This document shows positions 1 to 12,700 of a stretch of 64,000 nucleotides of DNA, one piece after another; the stretch's first letter is position 1; every line of letters starts with the position of its first letter. The translations under genes and the position numbers were made by a program. The DNA is from Gymnopus androsaceus JB14. Lineage: Eukaryota > Basidiomycota > Agaricomycetes > Agaricales > Omphalotaceae. The stretch covers positions 1-64,000 of the forward strand of contig ML769448.1 in NCBI GenBank assembly GCA_009733575.1. Direction: 5' to 3'. Below the pieces are notes generated by a model. It had not been told where the DNA came from and searched no databases. It saw only the letters and a list, made by a program, of their open reading frames with translations.

Positions 1-1610
1 GAAGGCACGTATATCACGCAACCAGGAGGGAACTGCGCGACTATACCCAGGCTCCAAGCAATAAAGTGTCCGCCGCGCGTATGATCAAAAAGTCCAGAAG
101 AGTATACTGCACACATGCCAAAGAGGATGTTGTACCAATCCTCATGGTCGACAGCGGCAGCGTTGTGAAGGTTGAAATGACATGCCCCATAGCAGCACCC
201 TTCAAACATGCGGGCTACTTCTGGCCTATCCTCAAGTATGCGAGCCAGAAGGTTGGAGTAGAAGTGATGCAGCTTAGGAAAGTACGCATGGAGCCCCGCT
301 GGGGTGCATTCAAACTAGGTCAGCGAGACACAACCGCAGCAACAAACGCAGCACTTACTGTTGACATAGCGCGCTACACGTTGTACAGCAGAGTTGTCAA
401 GCATGGCCTGGATGAGAGGGACATTGTGCGCAGTGTTGGCGTAATTTCCTGGACAGGTTCTGCCTCCTCCGAAGCCGCACCCTGCTGGAAGGGTCATATA
501 TTCCCCACGACGGTTTGGTTTATGAGAGGGGGGGAGGCGAGCCTGGCGGTAGAGTGTCTCCAGCGCAACATCTACCAACGAGGCGTTTGTGAGCCAGCCT
601 ACACCTCGAGGACGAGCAAGCAGAACCATCAGCCTATGCAAATGTTCCATGCAAACGACAGTAGAGGCGCTGGGCACAGCGGTGAGCAGGTGTTGGGCTC
701 ACAAGATGCAAGCTCTCTTACCTTCCGTCCCACTCCACTAACCTCAGCCCAGAGATTTCAAGAACTTCACGGCTGGACAACACCCTGGCGCCGCTGGGCG
801 TCATCCTCCTGCCACTCCAAGTGCTTCGAGAAGTGTTGGTAGGTGGCTGAACATAGACGACATCGGCCTCTGCAGCTCTTTTCAGAACAACAGCCTTGAG
901 GGTAGTGCCTAGCGCATCCTGCTGAGCTCGACAAGTTACTCTGCGCCGTTCGCGATAGAGGAGCTTCTGGCGAGCTGCACCTGTAACAGCAGTCGTAGAG
1001 GTTCGTGGGCGTTTGGCCGGATGCGGGGGAGGAGCAAAGAGGGTGCTGATTGGAAGAGGGCTGATGACGGGAGCGGATAGCACCACTTGTGGATGAGGGA
1101 AAAGGCTGGGCAAAATAGACTTGCATGGGACTACCTCGTTGTCGTCAGCTTTGGAGAACTGGAGCTCCTGCCTGACAAGGCCCTCGCTAAGCAGGCTGGT
1201 GGTGTTGAAGTGGCAAAGGATGAGGTCCAGAGCCCTAGTAGAGGGGCTGAATTCCTTGCCATTGCGAAGGGTGCGAAATCCATCTGTAGTTAAAGAGTTA
1301 GCAAAAGGAAGCCCCTAAAGACACGATTCGCGCCAGGCACGCCACACTTCAAACTCCAAGCCCATCTGTTGAGCTGGACCCAGACAGAGTCAGCCCTATC
1401 GCGGTTCAGCATGCCTGGAACCTGCATCCCCAGACGTCGGGGTGGCAGGCTCGATGGCAGAGAAAGCACTCAGCACGGGTGGCACAAGCTCACAGGTGAA
1501 CGGCGGTGCAGGGAAAGATGGGGAAAAGAGCATGGGGAAAAGGGCTTACATCCAAAAGAAAGCTGCTCCTCAAGAGAATTGACAGAGAGCTGGCCGCGTT
1601 TGCGCTTCAT
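1..1610 (-). CDS. TET/JBP-like 2OG-Fe(II) dioxygenase, 3' part outside window
   Basis: Fungal TET/JBP-family proteins oxidise 5-methylcytosine in DNA, and many lie beside KDZ transposases. The minus strand shows, N to C: a basic start (ATG at 1610-1608, MKRKRGQLS), an exon reading into 1286-723 with GTTLKAVVLKRAAEADVVYV and LRLVEWDG, an intron at 721-670 (GTAAGA...CAG), then GCGFGGGRTCPGN, and after a second intron YFPKLHHFYSNLL, FNLHNAAAVDHEDWY (the H-x-D iron motif) and TRGGHFIAWSLGIVAQFPPG. The distal His and Arg of the fold lie beyond the window start. The start and first introns are tentative. The GT donor after ARYVN (about 355) and the AG before position 313 do not keep phase, so a one-base lesion or a misread splice is possible. 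The gene is divergent from the KDZ transposase with about 125 bp between starts. The family call is strong; activity is unknown. Confidence 0.72.
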
Positions 1611-1734
1611 GGTTGAAGTGGGATTGCAAGAGAGAGCTGGCTGATAGCCGATTAAGCGCCTTTTAGCAGGATTGCGGGTGCTTGTGATCACATGAGCGTG
1701 ATTGTCTCTTCGCAAACCAACGATTCATGCATTC

Positions 1735-4700
1735 ATGGCTTCCAATACTCTCCGTTTTAATCGCCGTGTAAATGCTCTGCAGGCCTCAAAACGTTCCAAG
1801 GCTTCCACCAGTCGACGACAATGCGGGCCCTCTCATGGCTTGCTAGGTGATGCCTGCTCGCAGAGGAAATCTGGGGCTCGCGGCACCACATCCTTTCGAC
1901 ATTCCCAGGTTCTGAAAATGAGGGATAAAGGATGTGCTGCGGAAGTCTGGGTTCTGGCATATAGCCTTCTGGAAGTCACTGCTCAGCAGGAATATGGGTC
2001 TCCTCCAGATGAGCCCATGAGCTACGAGCCTTACGACGATTTTTGCGGCAGTGGGGACAACGCCTGGGTCAATCAGGGTTCTGATGTAGAGGATGAGATA
2101 GAAGTGGACGAGACTGAGGTGGAGAAGGCAGCCAGAAAGGTTAGAGTTGAGTATCAAGATTTTTGGACCAAGCGGGATCGCACAGACACGACCAACAAGT
2201 ACTGGAGTGAACAGACTGAGGGGATGGTTGATGCTTACATGGATTGGTGCCTCAGGGAAGCAGCTGGGGAGCCTTTGCCAGAGTGCAACAAACCGTCTCT
2301 GTGGATTGACGTTGTAGACATATTCAGTGGGTATTTCTTATAGTTTTAAGACCGCTGCTGCTTATTCTATTGCAGGGACACAATACAGAGAAGTTCCTTG
2401 GACAGATGATAAGTTCGACTCAGCTAGCTTGATTCAATCTGGCATCCTTCCTACTTCACCCCTCAAACATTCAACCGGGTTCACCATTCGCTCTATCAGC
2501 CTATACCACAAACTATTTGTGCACTGCCCCAGGCTTGGCATCCAACCTTTTGCCAAGGCTATCTGTGACCTAGAGGGAGTAGCCTTCCGCCCTTACCTCT
2601 CCTCTCAGATTTACGCTGCACTTGACGTGTATGTATCCCTTTTGAACGGCGTCTGAAAACGCGTCAGAGCTGTGTTGGGTCGGGAAGGATGAGATTGGCA
2701 AATGCTGAACGCATGCCCTGCCTGTCAGTACCGTCTTCACGAGGACGATGAGCTTGACGTGCACATGATAGCGCAGATGGATGGCAACGACTCCCTCAAG
2801 AGAGTGGAGAGGAAAGAAGATTGCCTAGTGGACAAGGAGGAGGCGGGATTGGAGTTACCGCAGGCAAGCAGGGAGAGAATCGACCGGCGTATTGCTGGTG
2901 AAGATTACTTTGCTTCTCTTGAGGAGACGAAGGTTTGGGATGAAAGTAATTGGGATAGCATTGAGGAGACATCAGCTGGTGCTGATGCGCCGCTGCTTCA
3001 ACACGTTTGGGCTGAGGGACGGTGCAAGGAACAATGGCACAACATGAAAGAGACGAACACCGTGAAGTCGGCGGCGAAGTTTCGAGAGAACGGGTGGTTT
3101 GTCTTGCTCTGTTGACACATGATTGTCCTTGTGGTCTGCAATATGGTTCAGAGCGGCGAGCTGTGAGTTTCTACTTCTTTTTCTTTTTAAAATTTAATTT
3201 AACTGACCCTTTCTTCTTCAGGGCTCGATACCCTCTGGCATTGGTGCATCTACTCATGGCTGCTGAGAAGGAGGAGCGTGAACGTACTGAAGAAGGAAGA
3301 CCAAAAGGATCTCTTGCCATCACCTACGACATAGCCTGCAAGTTCTCAAAGACGTTATCTCAAAGCCCACTCAAGACTCTGGCTCAATGGTCGGGCTACC
3401 TTCCTGTAGTTGGGACCATGCATGGGTATTCTCACGAGCGTCTCTGTCAACTGCTCTTCCTCATGCTCTATGTTGTTGGGTGCGGTCTTGAGGATGGTGA
3501 AGGTGATGAACGGTTTTTTAATGTGTCAAATTCTCTCGCACCTATCACGCGTCACCAATCTACATTCCACCGTTGACAGGCGATTTCGGAATTTCTCTAC
3601 TACAAGGACGTCAAGACATATTCGAACTTGAGCAGGTTCCTGCATGGCAACTACAAGCAGGCTCTAGGGATCATTTCTACTCGAGACGCGCTGAGTGCGA
3701 GCATGAAGAGTGCAGGTATTACCTCTCCTCAGGTCTTTTATGATTGGCTGGTGGAGGATGGTGAATATCTGCATAGTCTGTGTCGCACACCGCCCCAGGA
3801 GACCGCTGGGATGGAATACTACTGAAGTTGAACACGTTACAGAGCTGCCAGGCACGTCTGTCAGTGCTTCGTCAGTCGTTCATTCCGTATGTTGCTGGAA
3901 AGCAGGGTTCTGGGAATATCTACGAAAGGAAACATTGGAATGAAGAGGAGAATGAACAGAAGCTCATCGCTGATGTTCATGCGCTGGAGACATGTCTCAG
4001 TATTGAGGTGCGGTGGGTAGAAGGGTGTGAGGAATGGGTGGAGCAAGGAAGATGGTGAAGGAGGCAGCTTATTGAAAGGCTCTCGACAGGCTGGAATGTC
4101 TGCTGGTTGCACGGATGTTTGAAATGGCTCGGCTGAATGTCTCCGGTACTGGTGAGCACCTTTCTTTACTTTTTGCTTGCTATGTTTGTTAAAAAAGCTT
4201 CGTTAGGCTACAAGATGCGTAAACACATTGCTCAGTCACTCAAGAGCTGCTCAAAGTCAATTCAGAATGCCATCACCTCCTATAATGAAGCTGCAGCAGC
4301 ACTCAGCCCACCACGCAGGAAGATCACTTGGGACGAGATTGTGGATTTCTCTTACCTGTCCGAGTTCAACATCCTTCGTGACACCGCGGAGGATGTACGC
4401 GAGAGAAAATGGGCGACGCCTCAAAATCGTCTTCTCATGACACGGTTTTTCAAGTTTATTCAAGCGGAGGAGGAGCTTGCATGGGTCCATGTGGAAGTTA
4501 AAAGACTCCTAACTTACATGGTCGATGAGGAGGAGAGGGTATGTGGGAAAGCCAAGGAAGTGGAAGCGGAGGACCCTGCTCTTGCTTGCAGCTTTGTCTC
4601 CACTGGAAGGAACGGTCTGATACAACTCCTTGCACAGATCCCGGCTGTTTGCCATTACCAAGCTGAGGGGGTTTAACCACGCAAATCGAGGCTACTGGGT

Positions 4701-4866
4701 GACCGGAACTCATGTCACGCGTTGACCAGAGGATTGTAGGTCTAAGGAAGGTATGACGGAGGGTGCGCGGAAGAGTGGGAAAAAGCACGATGACAATGCA
4801 GAGGATGACATTCATGAGTTTGAGAGGAACGTTGCTACGGTGCTGGACACAACATTTGATATTTAG
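1735..4866 (+). pseudogene. KDZ transposase, decayed
   Basis: KDZ (Kyakuja-Dileera-Zisupton) transposases move large basidiomycete DNA transposons. Landmarks in order: an acidic N-terminal region (1985-2330), HCPRLGIQPFAKAICDL (about 2524), LNACPACQYRL (zinc-binding, 2705), MDGNDSLKRV (2778), YDIACKFSKTL (3327), the VGTMHGYSHERLCQL and GLEDGEGDERFF segments (3412-3520), SRFLHGNYKQAL (3630), and a C-terminal YKMRKHIAQSL region (4210). Introns at about 2331-2374, 3163-3221 and 4152-4197 have canonical ends and the last joins in frame. The reading is broken by TGA stops at 2654, 3112, 3574 and 4073, and by frameshifts near 2690, 3818 and 4055. At 3112, 3574 and 4073 the family has Arg, so CGA became TGA. 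It is divergent from the TET/JBP-like gene. The element's terminal repeats were not found. Confidence 0.85.
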
Positions 4867-5094
4867 ACATGCATATTTCCATGTAGTATTATGTAGTTAT
4901 TCATGTTTGTATACGAAATGCGCTGCCGAATGCTGCCCGAACCAACGCCCGAAGGTCACATGATGTTGCTGAGGTCACTAGAGGTAAGGTTTACTAATTC
5001 TGCCTAAAGTTGCTTCAAATACAAGTATATATCTACTATAGGGTAGCTCACTCTAAATAACTTATCTACATAGGATGTACCAACGGGGTTCTGA

Positions 5095-5670
5095 CTTGTA
5101 CAGATACTGTACTTGGGGCTGTACAGGTGGTAGCGAGTTGTTCAGTAAGAGAAGATCATCAACCAGGGATTCAGCATGATCTGCTCTATTTTCTAGAAGA
5201 AGCATGACAACAGGTTCATGTCCATTCAGTGCTACTGCTTGCAGAGCATGTCCATACTGCCCACCTTCGGCTAGTACTGGGGGGCTACATAGACTTTTCG
5301 ATCACTTGGACTGATTTGATACACATATAGACTTCTTACAGTAGTAGTACATCGTAGACCGTTCATAGCTTCATTGTAAAATTTTGTGCATCAACGCTGA
5401 ACATTCGTATTAATGTATATATTGGAATACATAGACATGATTACCATGTCGACAATGGACACGATTGAGGCCTTTATGAAAGTGTTCTCACGAGGCAAAG
5501 CGCAATATCTTGGCTCTTCTTAGTATCTTACAGCTGATTGCAAAATCGGAGAGTGGTTTTGATTTCGCGGTGCTCAGCATTTTTGCTTACATCTATGATG
5601 TCTGCTCTGCCTAGCAAGGCTTCAAGTGGAGTTTTTCCATTGAATCCTTGTTTGCCCGGTGTCGCGCCTC
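5095..5670 (-). pseudogene. Ankyrin-repeat gene remnant
   Basis: Two minus-strand islands encode ankyrin-like repeats. At about 5670-5570 the reading contains GKQGFNGKTPLEALLGRADI and ends at a possible GTAAGC donor. At about 5268-5165 it contains EGGQYGHALQAVALNGHEPV followed by VMLLLENRADHAE, the usual fungal GxYGxALQAA..GHxxVVxLLLExGAD pattern. No single frame links them and no start or other domain was found, so this is a fragment, probably the tail of an ankyrin or STAND protein. The flanks (4867-5094 and 5671-6179) show no coding. A short inverted repeat, GAGTCTCGG/CCGAGACTC, sits near 5784-5810. Confidence 0.6.
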
Positions 5671-6179
5671 ACACACGTCGGTACGCGTATGAGTTGCGAC
5701 AAGTCCTTCGGACTTGACGAGATGGACTTTACTTACAAATACTTACCTTGTACATAAACCCAGAACCAATTTACTTATTTACCGAGTCTCGGTCTCGCCG
5801 AGACTCAAGCTATTACTTACTTGACGCGTATACGCCGGTGTCAGACACTGGTTGTTTGTGTATATACAGCGACGCTACCTACGAAGAAAAATATACCCTT
5901 TGATCCCCTATCTTGTCCCCCACTTGAGCGAACCGCTGCGAATCGCCCCCACGAACTTGAAGCGAGTCTCACGCGCACACGAGACTCAGCTTTACACCGT
6001 CAACACCATTATTATCAAGAACCGCTCTCCAGTTTCGCAATCAGCTGTACTACAATAGCTCGTAAAATTTACAGTATAGGATATATTCTCTGGGCGAGGC
6101 ATGCATCCGTAAAGTTTAGTCACCTCGGCGATCGCCCTAGAGTAACGAGAATGCATAAACCACAAAATTACATACTTAT
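5671..6179. other. Gene-free stretch downstream of GTPase gene
   Basis: No supported gene. An open frame on the plus strand at 5821-6183 has no recognisable composition or motif and overlaps the 3' end of the GTPase gene, so it is treated as chance. The stretch includes the short GAGTCTCGG/CCGAGACTC hairpin. Confidence 0.5.
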
Positions 6180-8420
6180 CTAGGCAATAAAAGTCAACGC
6201 CATATCATCAATCTCCATCCCCGCAGCACTCCCATTCATATCCCTATTCCTATGTCTAGCAAGCTTCCTCTCCCTCTTCCTCTCCTTCTTTAACACCCGT
6301 CTATTCAACGGATTACTCTGCTCCATCCCTTGCAGCGCAACCGCTTCCAGAGGCGCATCTCGATTCGATTTGCGCTGACGTTTAGGTTGACGTTGATATC
6401 TGTAATTCTCATTCTCGACGTAGGCTTGGGAGGGATCTGTGGCGATAATCGGGGTTGGTTGAACCGAAGGAGATCGCGCGCGTTTCCCAAGAGAGGTTCG
6501 TCTTGATGCTAGATCTTCAGGAGATATCGTCCTGAATGAGGGGTGGGAAGTAGAGCGTAAGCGACGAAGGAGATAAACGAAGTATATCTGTATCGGTATC
6601 GATATCGAAACTCACTCTTCGGCATCTTCCTGCATACCAACATCGTTATCGAATTCTTCGTTCGCATCCCAGAACATCTCATCCCCATCTTCAGCACCCG
6701 CACCTGTATCAGCTCCGTTCATATCAACATCCCCACCCCCGGAGCCAAAAGCTCCAGCATCAGCTGCCCCAAATAATCCCTCCAACTCGAACGGCTTCGA
6801 GAATGCGGATAGGATCTGTGCTTGACCGACGTTTTCTGCGCCGGGAGCGATTACTTGTTCTGAGGAAGGGCCGGGAGCAGCAGGGATGGTGGATGGGATG
6901 GAAGAAGGGTGGATTGTTGGGGGGACGGAGAAGTAGGGGATCTTTTGATGATTCCAGTCGGTGAGGACCTGACGGGCGGCCGATAGGATGTCGGGGGATC
7001 CACCCTGGTAAATAGATATAAGAGAGGAGAATTCAGGGAGTCATGAATGGCAAATTACTTTTAACAATCGCCCGCTGCTAAGAGCCAACATCGTCAAGAA
7101 TTGCATAGTTAACAATTCCGGAGCCGCAGTGAAGTCGGGAAGAGAATAGATTTTTTGTATCATTTCCTTCTCGGTACGAAGTAGGATTTCTTCCACTATT
7201 CAATCGTCAACAAAAAAAAAACTTTGCAACAGAAAGGGCTCGTACCGACAGCAATGGGATCATCGACATCTTCGACTTTGACTACGTTACGAAGAAGGAC
7301 ACTTCCTTTCTTTTGACCCTTGAAATCTTCGTCGTCTTCATCGAAAACGACACCGGGTGAATCAACTATACGCATTCCACGTTCTAGTTGTACCGACTGA
7401 AGCTCTTTGGTATGACCCGGTTGGGCAGCTACAGGGCATACCTGCAGGTAGAGAAATCAATGAAAAGATCATCGTATATCAAGCATGAGCGGACCTTGTT
7501 TCTCTTCAAGCTATTGATGAGACTACTTTTTCCGACATTGGGATAGCCAACTACTCCGACGGTGACACTTCCGGCTTTTGGTTTGTAGGCTTTGAGGAGC
7601 TTGAGAAGCGACGGTGCTGTTGATGATGAGATGTTTGTTCGTTGGTGTTGGGCGGCAGAAGGTGATAAAAAAGGTAGAGTGGGCGTGTTATGTCGGAGGT
7701 GTTTTAACCATGCTTGCGCATTAGCACGAGGAATGAGATCTAGAGTAACGGATAAGTATGATGACTAGTTCAAAACAGTCTTTCACACTCACCGACCTTG
7801 TTCAGGACGAAGACCAATTTTTTCCCTTCGCTTTCCCGTCTCCTCACTTCCTCCTCCACCAGCCGACTACGGCAACCTTCAGGATCTCTGGCATCCAAAA
7901 CGAGAATCACAATATCGGCCTCATCGATAACTTTGTGCAGCGTTCGTAGATAGTGTTTTCTGATTTGTTCTTTGGTTTTGCCTGTTACGCCACTGGACAA
8001 TGAAGGATCTTGGGTTTCGGTCTGCGAAAATGCAAAAGCGCTATCGGCATCGGAAGCAAGTCTAGCTAGTGACGACAAGGTTGGCTCAGACGCCATTATA
8101 GAGTCAGGATCTGATTTGTGGGTTGGAAGAGCCTGTAGTAAATGGCTGTTAGTGGCGCCTCATGGCCAAGCGCACGCGGGACCTACAGGGCGAGCTCGTT
8201 GCTTGACTTCATTTCTTTGCTTCAAGCTAGGAAGTTTGGGTATTCCAGGATCTTTTTTTAGTTCTACACACACAATCATCAGGATGAAATCGCGATAGAA
8301 ATGTGCATGGCGTACTTGATTTTAATGGCACTGTAGGCTTTCTAGACTCTGGAAAGTGAGATTAACGCTTGAATTAATGAGAGAAATTGCGTTATACTTA
8401 CTAGTTCTGCCCATGTTCAT
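6180..8420 (-). CDS. Grn1/GNL3L-like nucleolar GTPase (circularly permuted)
   Basis: Members of the nucleostemin/Grn1 group are nucleolar YlqF-type GTPases needed for 60S ribosome maturation. Translation starts at 8420 (MNMGRTKSRKPTVPL). Exon 1 is 19 bases, and each intron has GT-AG ends and joins in phase. N to C: a basic leader with KKDPGIPKLP, a coiled linker, VILVLDARDPEGCRS, the G4 motif NKVDLIPR split by an intron near 7745-7800, the G1 motif GYPNVGKSSLINSLKR (about 7545-7500), VCPVAAQPGHTKELQ (G2 region), the G3 motif DSPGVVF (about 7365), an acidic tail with MFWDANEEFDND, and a basic Arg/Lys C-terminus ending MALTFIA. The order G4-G1-G3 is the expected circular permutation. No stop or frameshift was seen. 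It is divergent from the next gene, with 184 bp between starts acting as a shared promoter region. Confidence 0.9.
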
Positions 8421-8604
8421 AGTAAAAAGAAAATCGCGCGGAAGCGAAACAAAGCAAAAGGTGAATGAAATTTTTAGCGCCTTCAATTTTGCCGGCCGTT
8501 GTGGCCAGTGCTGCCCTTAGGTTTCTACTACGCTTACCGCTTCCCTAAATGTACGGCACTGCTTTTGCGTGTAATGATGCATCCCTCCTCGTTAAATACA
8601 TTCT

Positions 8605-9530
8605 ATGGAACGCACTGGTGGGGAAACCCTTCTTTCTCTTACCATCATGAGCGAGTATTCTGAAACCAGCAGCACGGAGACCTTTTCGACTTTCACAGGA
8701 CTGGGTGCTACTTCTGGAAAGCTCATCAAACGAGTAGGAACAGTTGTAGTTAACGGGGTGGATGCCATCCTTATCCGGCGAAGGTTAAATCAACTTGAAG
8801 CTACACTCGGAGTATGGTCGTACAGCACCACAGACTCTGAATATGTAAAATCTCTTTATAATGATCTTCTAGAGCTCTCCCGGTGCGTTTCCTTGTTCCA
8901 ATGAAACATTTTCATATTTTCATAACGACTCGGATCTAGTCCTGTGTACAAACCACCAATCCGATTACGAGCTCTCCGTCTGATTATGGGAAGAATTGAG
9001 ATGATGAGGTTTGAGGATCTTGCTACAGCCGTTGCAAACTGGCCAATATCTTATTCTTATGGCCTTTTGAAAACAATGATTTTGTGTTTTCGAGACACGT
9101 TGTGCGTTCTCGTAAACTGTACATTCTTCAAGTCGGATACTGACCAAAAATTGCTAGACCTCTCATTGATATGAGCGTCGGAATTGAGAGGACAGAGGCA
9201 TTGGTCGCATATCACTATACTGGATCACACAGAGCTCAAAAACCCGAGCACTGTGCTGCATTTCTGTCCTGGTTGGGACTTACGACCTCATTAAGCACTC
9301 CGGTATTTTCAAGAGTACTGCTTCAGCTCGACATCCTTTCCTTTGTTACCGAAATATATCCAACCGACGACCATTTACTAAGACCATCAGCCATTCGATT
9401 TCCTAGGCAGCGTTTGCTAAATGCTCTACTCATAGGCCTTGAACCTGTGAACGACGCAGTTTTAATCAATCAAGTTCATAGAATCAGGACTATCTTCGTA
9501 TGGGCCCGATTCCTAAACCCTCCCATCTAG
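8605..9530 (+). CDS. Unknown small protein, three exons
   Basis: Not recognised. The ATG at 8605 (or the in-frame ATG at 8647, MSEYSETSS) opens exon 1, which ends at a GTGCGT donor near 8883. The intron ends at ...GATCTAG near 8938. Exon 2 (YKPPIRLRALRLIMGRIEMM) ends at a second GTGCGT near 9101, and exon 3 starts after TTGCTAG near 9159 and runs to the stop at 9528-9530. The joined product is about 255 residues, mixed helical, with a Ser/Thr-rich start, no signal peptide and no clear membrane span. It keeps frame through both introns, which supports a real gene. It faces away from the Grn1-like GTPase. Function unknown. Confidence 0.6.
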
Positions 9531-9661
9531 CATAGCCATAAATGAACCGTAAATTGTAGCTTCTCTTCACTGTACGTACACGATGTCCACTTCCCTAAAG
9601 CGTATCAAACAACTTGTTCAAGTACTCATTTTGTTAAAGCCTGTGGCGTTGGTACTCATCA

Positions 9662-9704
9662 ATCATCGCCAATAAGACCCTTCATTTTGGCGGATCACAT
9701 GTCC
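9662..9704 (+). repeat. MULE left terminal inverted repeat
   Basis: 43 bp, 42 identical to the reverse complement of 13154-13196. It is preceded by the target duplication TACTCATCA at 9653-9661. Confidence 0.93.
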
Positions 9705-9788
9705 AAATCACGTCATAGTTTCGTACGTGAGACTGCGGACTTCGCGGTATTTGACCTTCGCGTACAGTGTAAAGATATTGTACTATTA

Positions 9789-12700
9789 CTAGCTTGTATA
9801 TAATGTTATCTTGTTGCTATCTTTCCATGTTCGTGGATTTGTGCGCCTCCGTTTGTCCTTACCTAAGTCTCCGCCAACCTGCTCGACATCATTGAATGTG
9901 CGTTTCAATATACGGGCAAGCTTCGGATGGACGCCCTGTGGCTCTCCAGCGACACTCAGCATGTCGTCAAAGGCTTTCCGTGTTTTTGCAAGGGTCCCAG
10001 GTGAAAAAAAGACCTAAAGTAGAAGATATCATTAGTTCGACATATCAGATATATCAGATAGGGCTATCTACTCACGCGCTCACTTTCCTCGCCTTCGTCT
10101 TCGCTGCAAAATGGAGATGAATGCTGGAACAGAGTCTCAGCAACAGCCATTTCCTCGTCCTGATCTTCATCACTAAATTCTGCCGGAGAACTTGGTCTTT
10201 CCTGCATTCCGGATCCATTCTCAAGCATTTCCACTGCATCGATCTCCTGGCTAGGATGAGCTTCCTCAAGTACGATTGGTCCAGGTATGGTATGCACTCC
10301 GGGGATGATATAAAATGGTGGGTAATGATTGCGACGGAGGTTACGAAAGAATGGTAGGCTGTTTAATGGAGCATTCTTCGTCTTTTCATTGACTTTTCTG
10401 ACAAGATGTTTGCAGAGCAACCACCGACTGATTGTGTAGCTCGGGCAGCTACATGTCATGTCATTGATGCTAGTGTGGTATGACCCCTTTGGCCTTGCCT
10501 GCTCCGCTTCAATATTTGCGAGTTTCTCCGCCCTTTCCTGTGGTTTTAGCGTTACATTCTTCCGGCAGGCGAGCTCCTTTGACATTAACCTCCACTCATC
10601 AACATTGCTCATCTCATGCCAATCTTTTTTTAGCGTCTCCTGCCATTTTGCAAGCGGATGAGGACGGCCTTTTCGACGCTGCTTCTGGATATACTGCATT
10701 TTTCGACGAACACGTGGAAGGAGGTTAACAAGTACGACGTGAGTGAGAAGATCCAGACGCGGTCTGTTGAACTGGTGCAGATCGCGTCGCTTGATATGTT
10801 TCCAGGTACTCTCGACCATCATTGTAGTTTTTGTACGGGGAATTGCATCGCATGAAGCACGAGCCCACAAAACCCACTGTTTCGGTGTATACCAGCGATT
10901 CCAAAAGTAGGCCCACACCTGCGCGAGTCCATGATTTCGACAGTAGTCGTATATGGTGCGCGTGGCCCTTTCGTGAATTTCAGGTCCGCTAAGGTAAGTA
11001 CCATCTTCGAGAGGAATGCGAGGATGCTGATGTAGATGTAACCGCCACATTTCAAGAAGTGGTTCCCGGTGTTCTTTTGGGCAAAACTCGGGGAGATCGC
11101 TACGGATATCCTTCAATGGTGGTGGTGCTGGATACTTAGGTGTCTTTGTGTCACCATGTTTCCACACAAAAACCGGTAAACGGCAGTGCTGGCTGAGCAG
11201 AGTTTTCGAGTTAGGTACAGATTTTGACTCCACCGTCATGTTAGTGAAATTGATCTTGATTTTCAGAGTCTCCGGCGGTTCAGGGACTTCGGCATCATTG
11301 GGATGAACACCATCCTCTAACCAGCACATGGTCACGCCTGGTGCCCATGTTGGATCAATGAAGTCAAAGACATTATGCGCGACACGAGGATCATACGCAG
11401 CAGGAGGCTTGTTCTCGCCTAAGCGTTTCTCGATATACCGAAGGCCATGCCAATAGCAGAGTTGGTGCTTCGCGTGAGGGACTTCACTGCGGAATCCGTT
11501 GATTTCAATGACATCCTTATCGGTAAGAGTAAATTTGATGGTTGGGCACCGTTTGGCTATCCATCGAATGAAGTCTCGAAGGACAAGCTCTTTTGTCCCT
11601 TCACTAGCATCCTTTGTCAATGTGATGAACATGAAGGCAAGTGGCATAGCCTGTCCATTCACCTCACCGACAATGGAAAAGAGCTCATACCCAAGTGCAT
11701 TTGTCTTCCCTAGATGTTGAGGTAGGTCAGTGATGATGAAGAGATTTTTGCATGTTATACTTACATGTTGAGTCCATTAGGACCTCTTCAATATCCTTAC
11801 CAAGACCATCAAGGATTTCTTTAAGAGTAAATGCGATTGCAGAGATCCCGTCGTGCTGAGTAATGGGTATGATCTCGATCTTCTCCCCATCTTCGCAGAT
11901 TTAACCTGATCATCATCAAGGCGCCAGCTCTCCTGGTTTGTACGAGTCCATTCGGCTTGTATTTGCTTCTCGGTAAGTTCCGTTTCCGGATCCTGCTGAA
12001 GAATGTGGTCCCATATCTACAAGATAAGTCAGAGATTGTCATATTTACAGGTTTATTGTATCTACCTTTGAAGGTGATTGGTTTCGCATTTCTCGAATAG
12101 TCTGAAGCTGCTCTGGTGTTATGGAGATGCTCACATATGGGGTGTGCGTATGGTGACTGAAGTGGATTCGGGCATCACGCAGATATCCCTCTTGCATAGT
12201 AATTCTCAGGTACCCGCCACAGTCATATCGATCCATTTTGTCTCGTGCACGATGCTTACGAGGATCTTCATGGAGCTTCGGCTTAGACTGTTCTGCAGTA
12301 TACTGGGCACAATAGAACTGAAATGTTTGAATTTCGGGGTTTGTTGTGTCCTTGCGAACCGTCTTGTATCTGGGTGAATGGTTTAGCAGGTAAAAAATAG
12401 TGAGATGTATCGCATACCTGAATCGAAACCCAGTTTCATTCCATATAGCTCGCGCTACACGACGCGCTACCACTCCCACTTTCAGCACATCCTCCGAACA
12501 TTCAACATTTTCATCTTCTTCAGCATCTGCGACGCGTTCCTCGCGTTTTTCTTCGATATCAGCCTCCATCTCTGTACAAAGTGCATCAAGGTCAACTTCG
12601 TAATTGCACTGAAACGCGTCTGCCTGCTTTTCATTGCGTAGTTTCTCAAGTAATCCATCCCAGGTAACTCGTTCACGGTTGATTGGTTGGGTAGTTGGCT

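Noticed and set aside
66..842. Plus-strand gene of 258 codons
   Set aside because: It is the antisense of spliced exons of the TET/JBP-like gene, whose minus-strand reading has recognisable motifs.
5821..6183. Plus-strand gene of 120 codons
   Set aside because: No motif, odd composition, and overlap with the 3' end of the GTPase gene.
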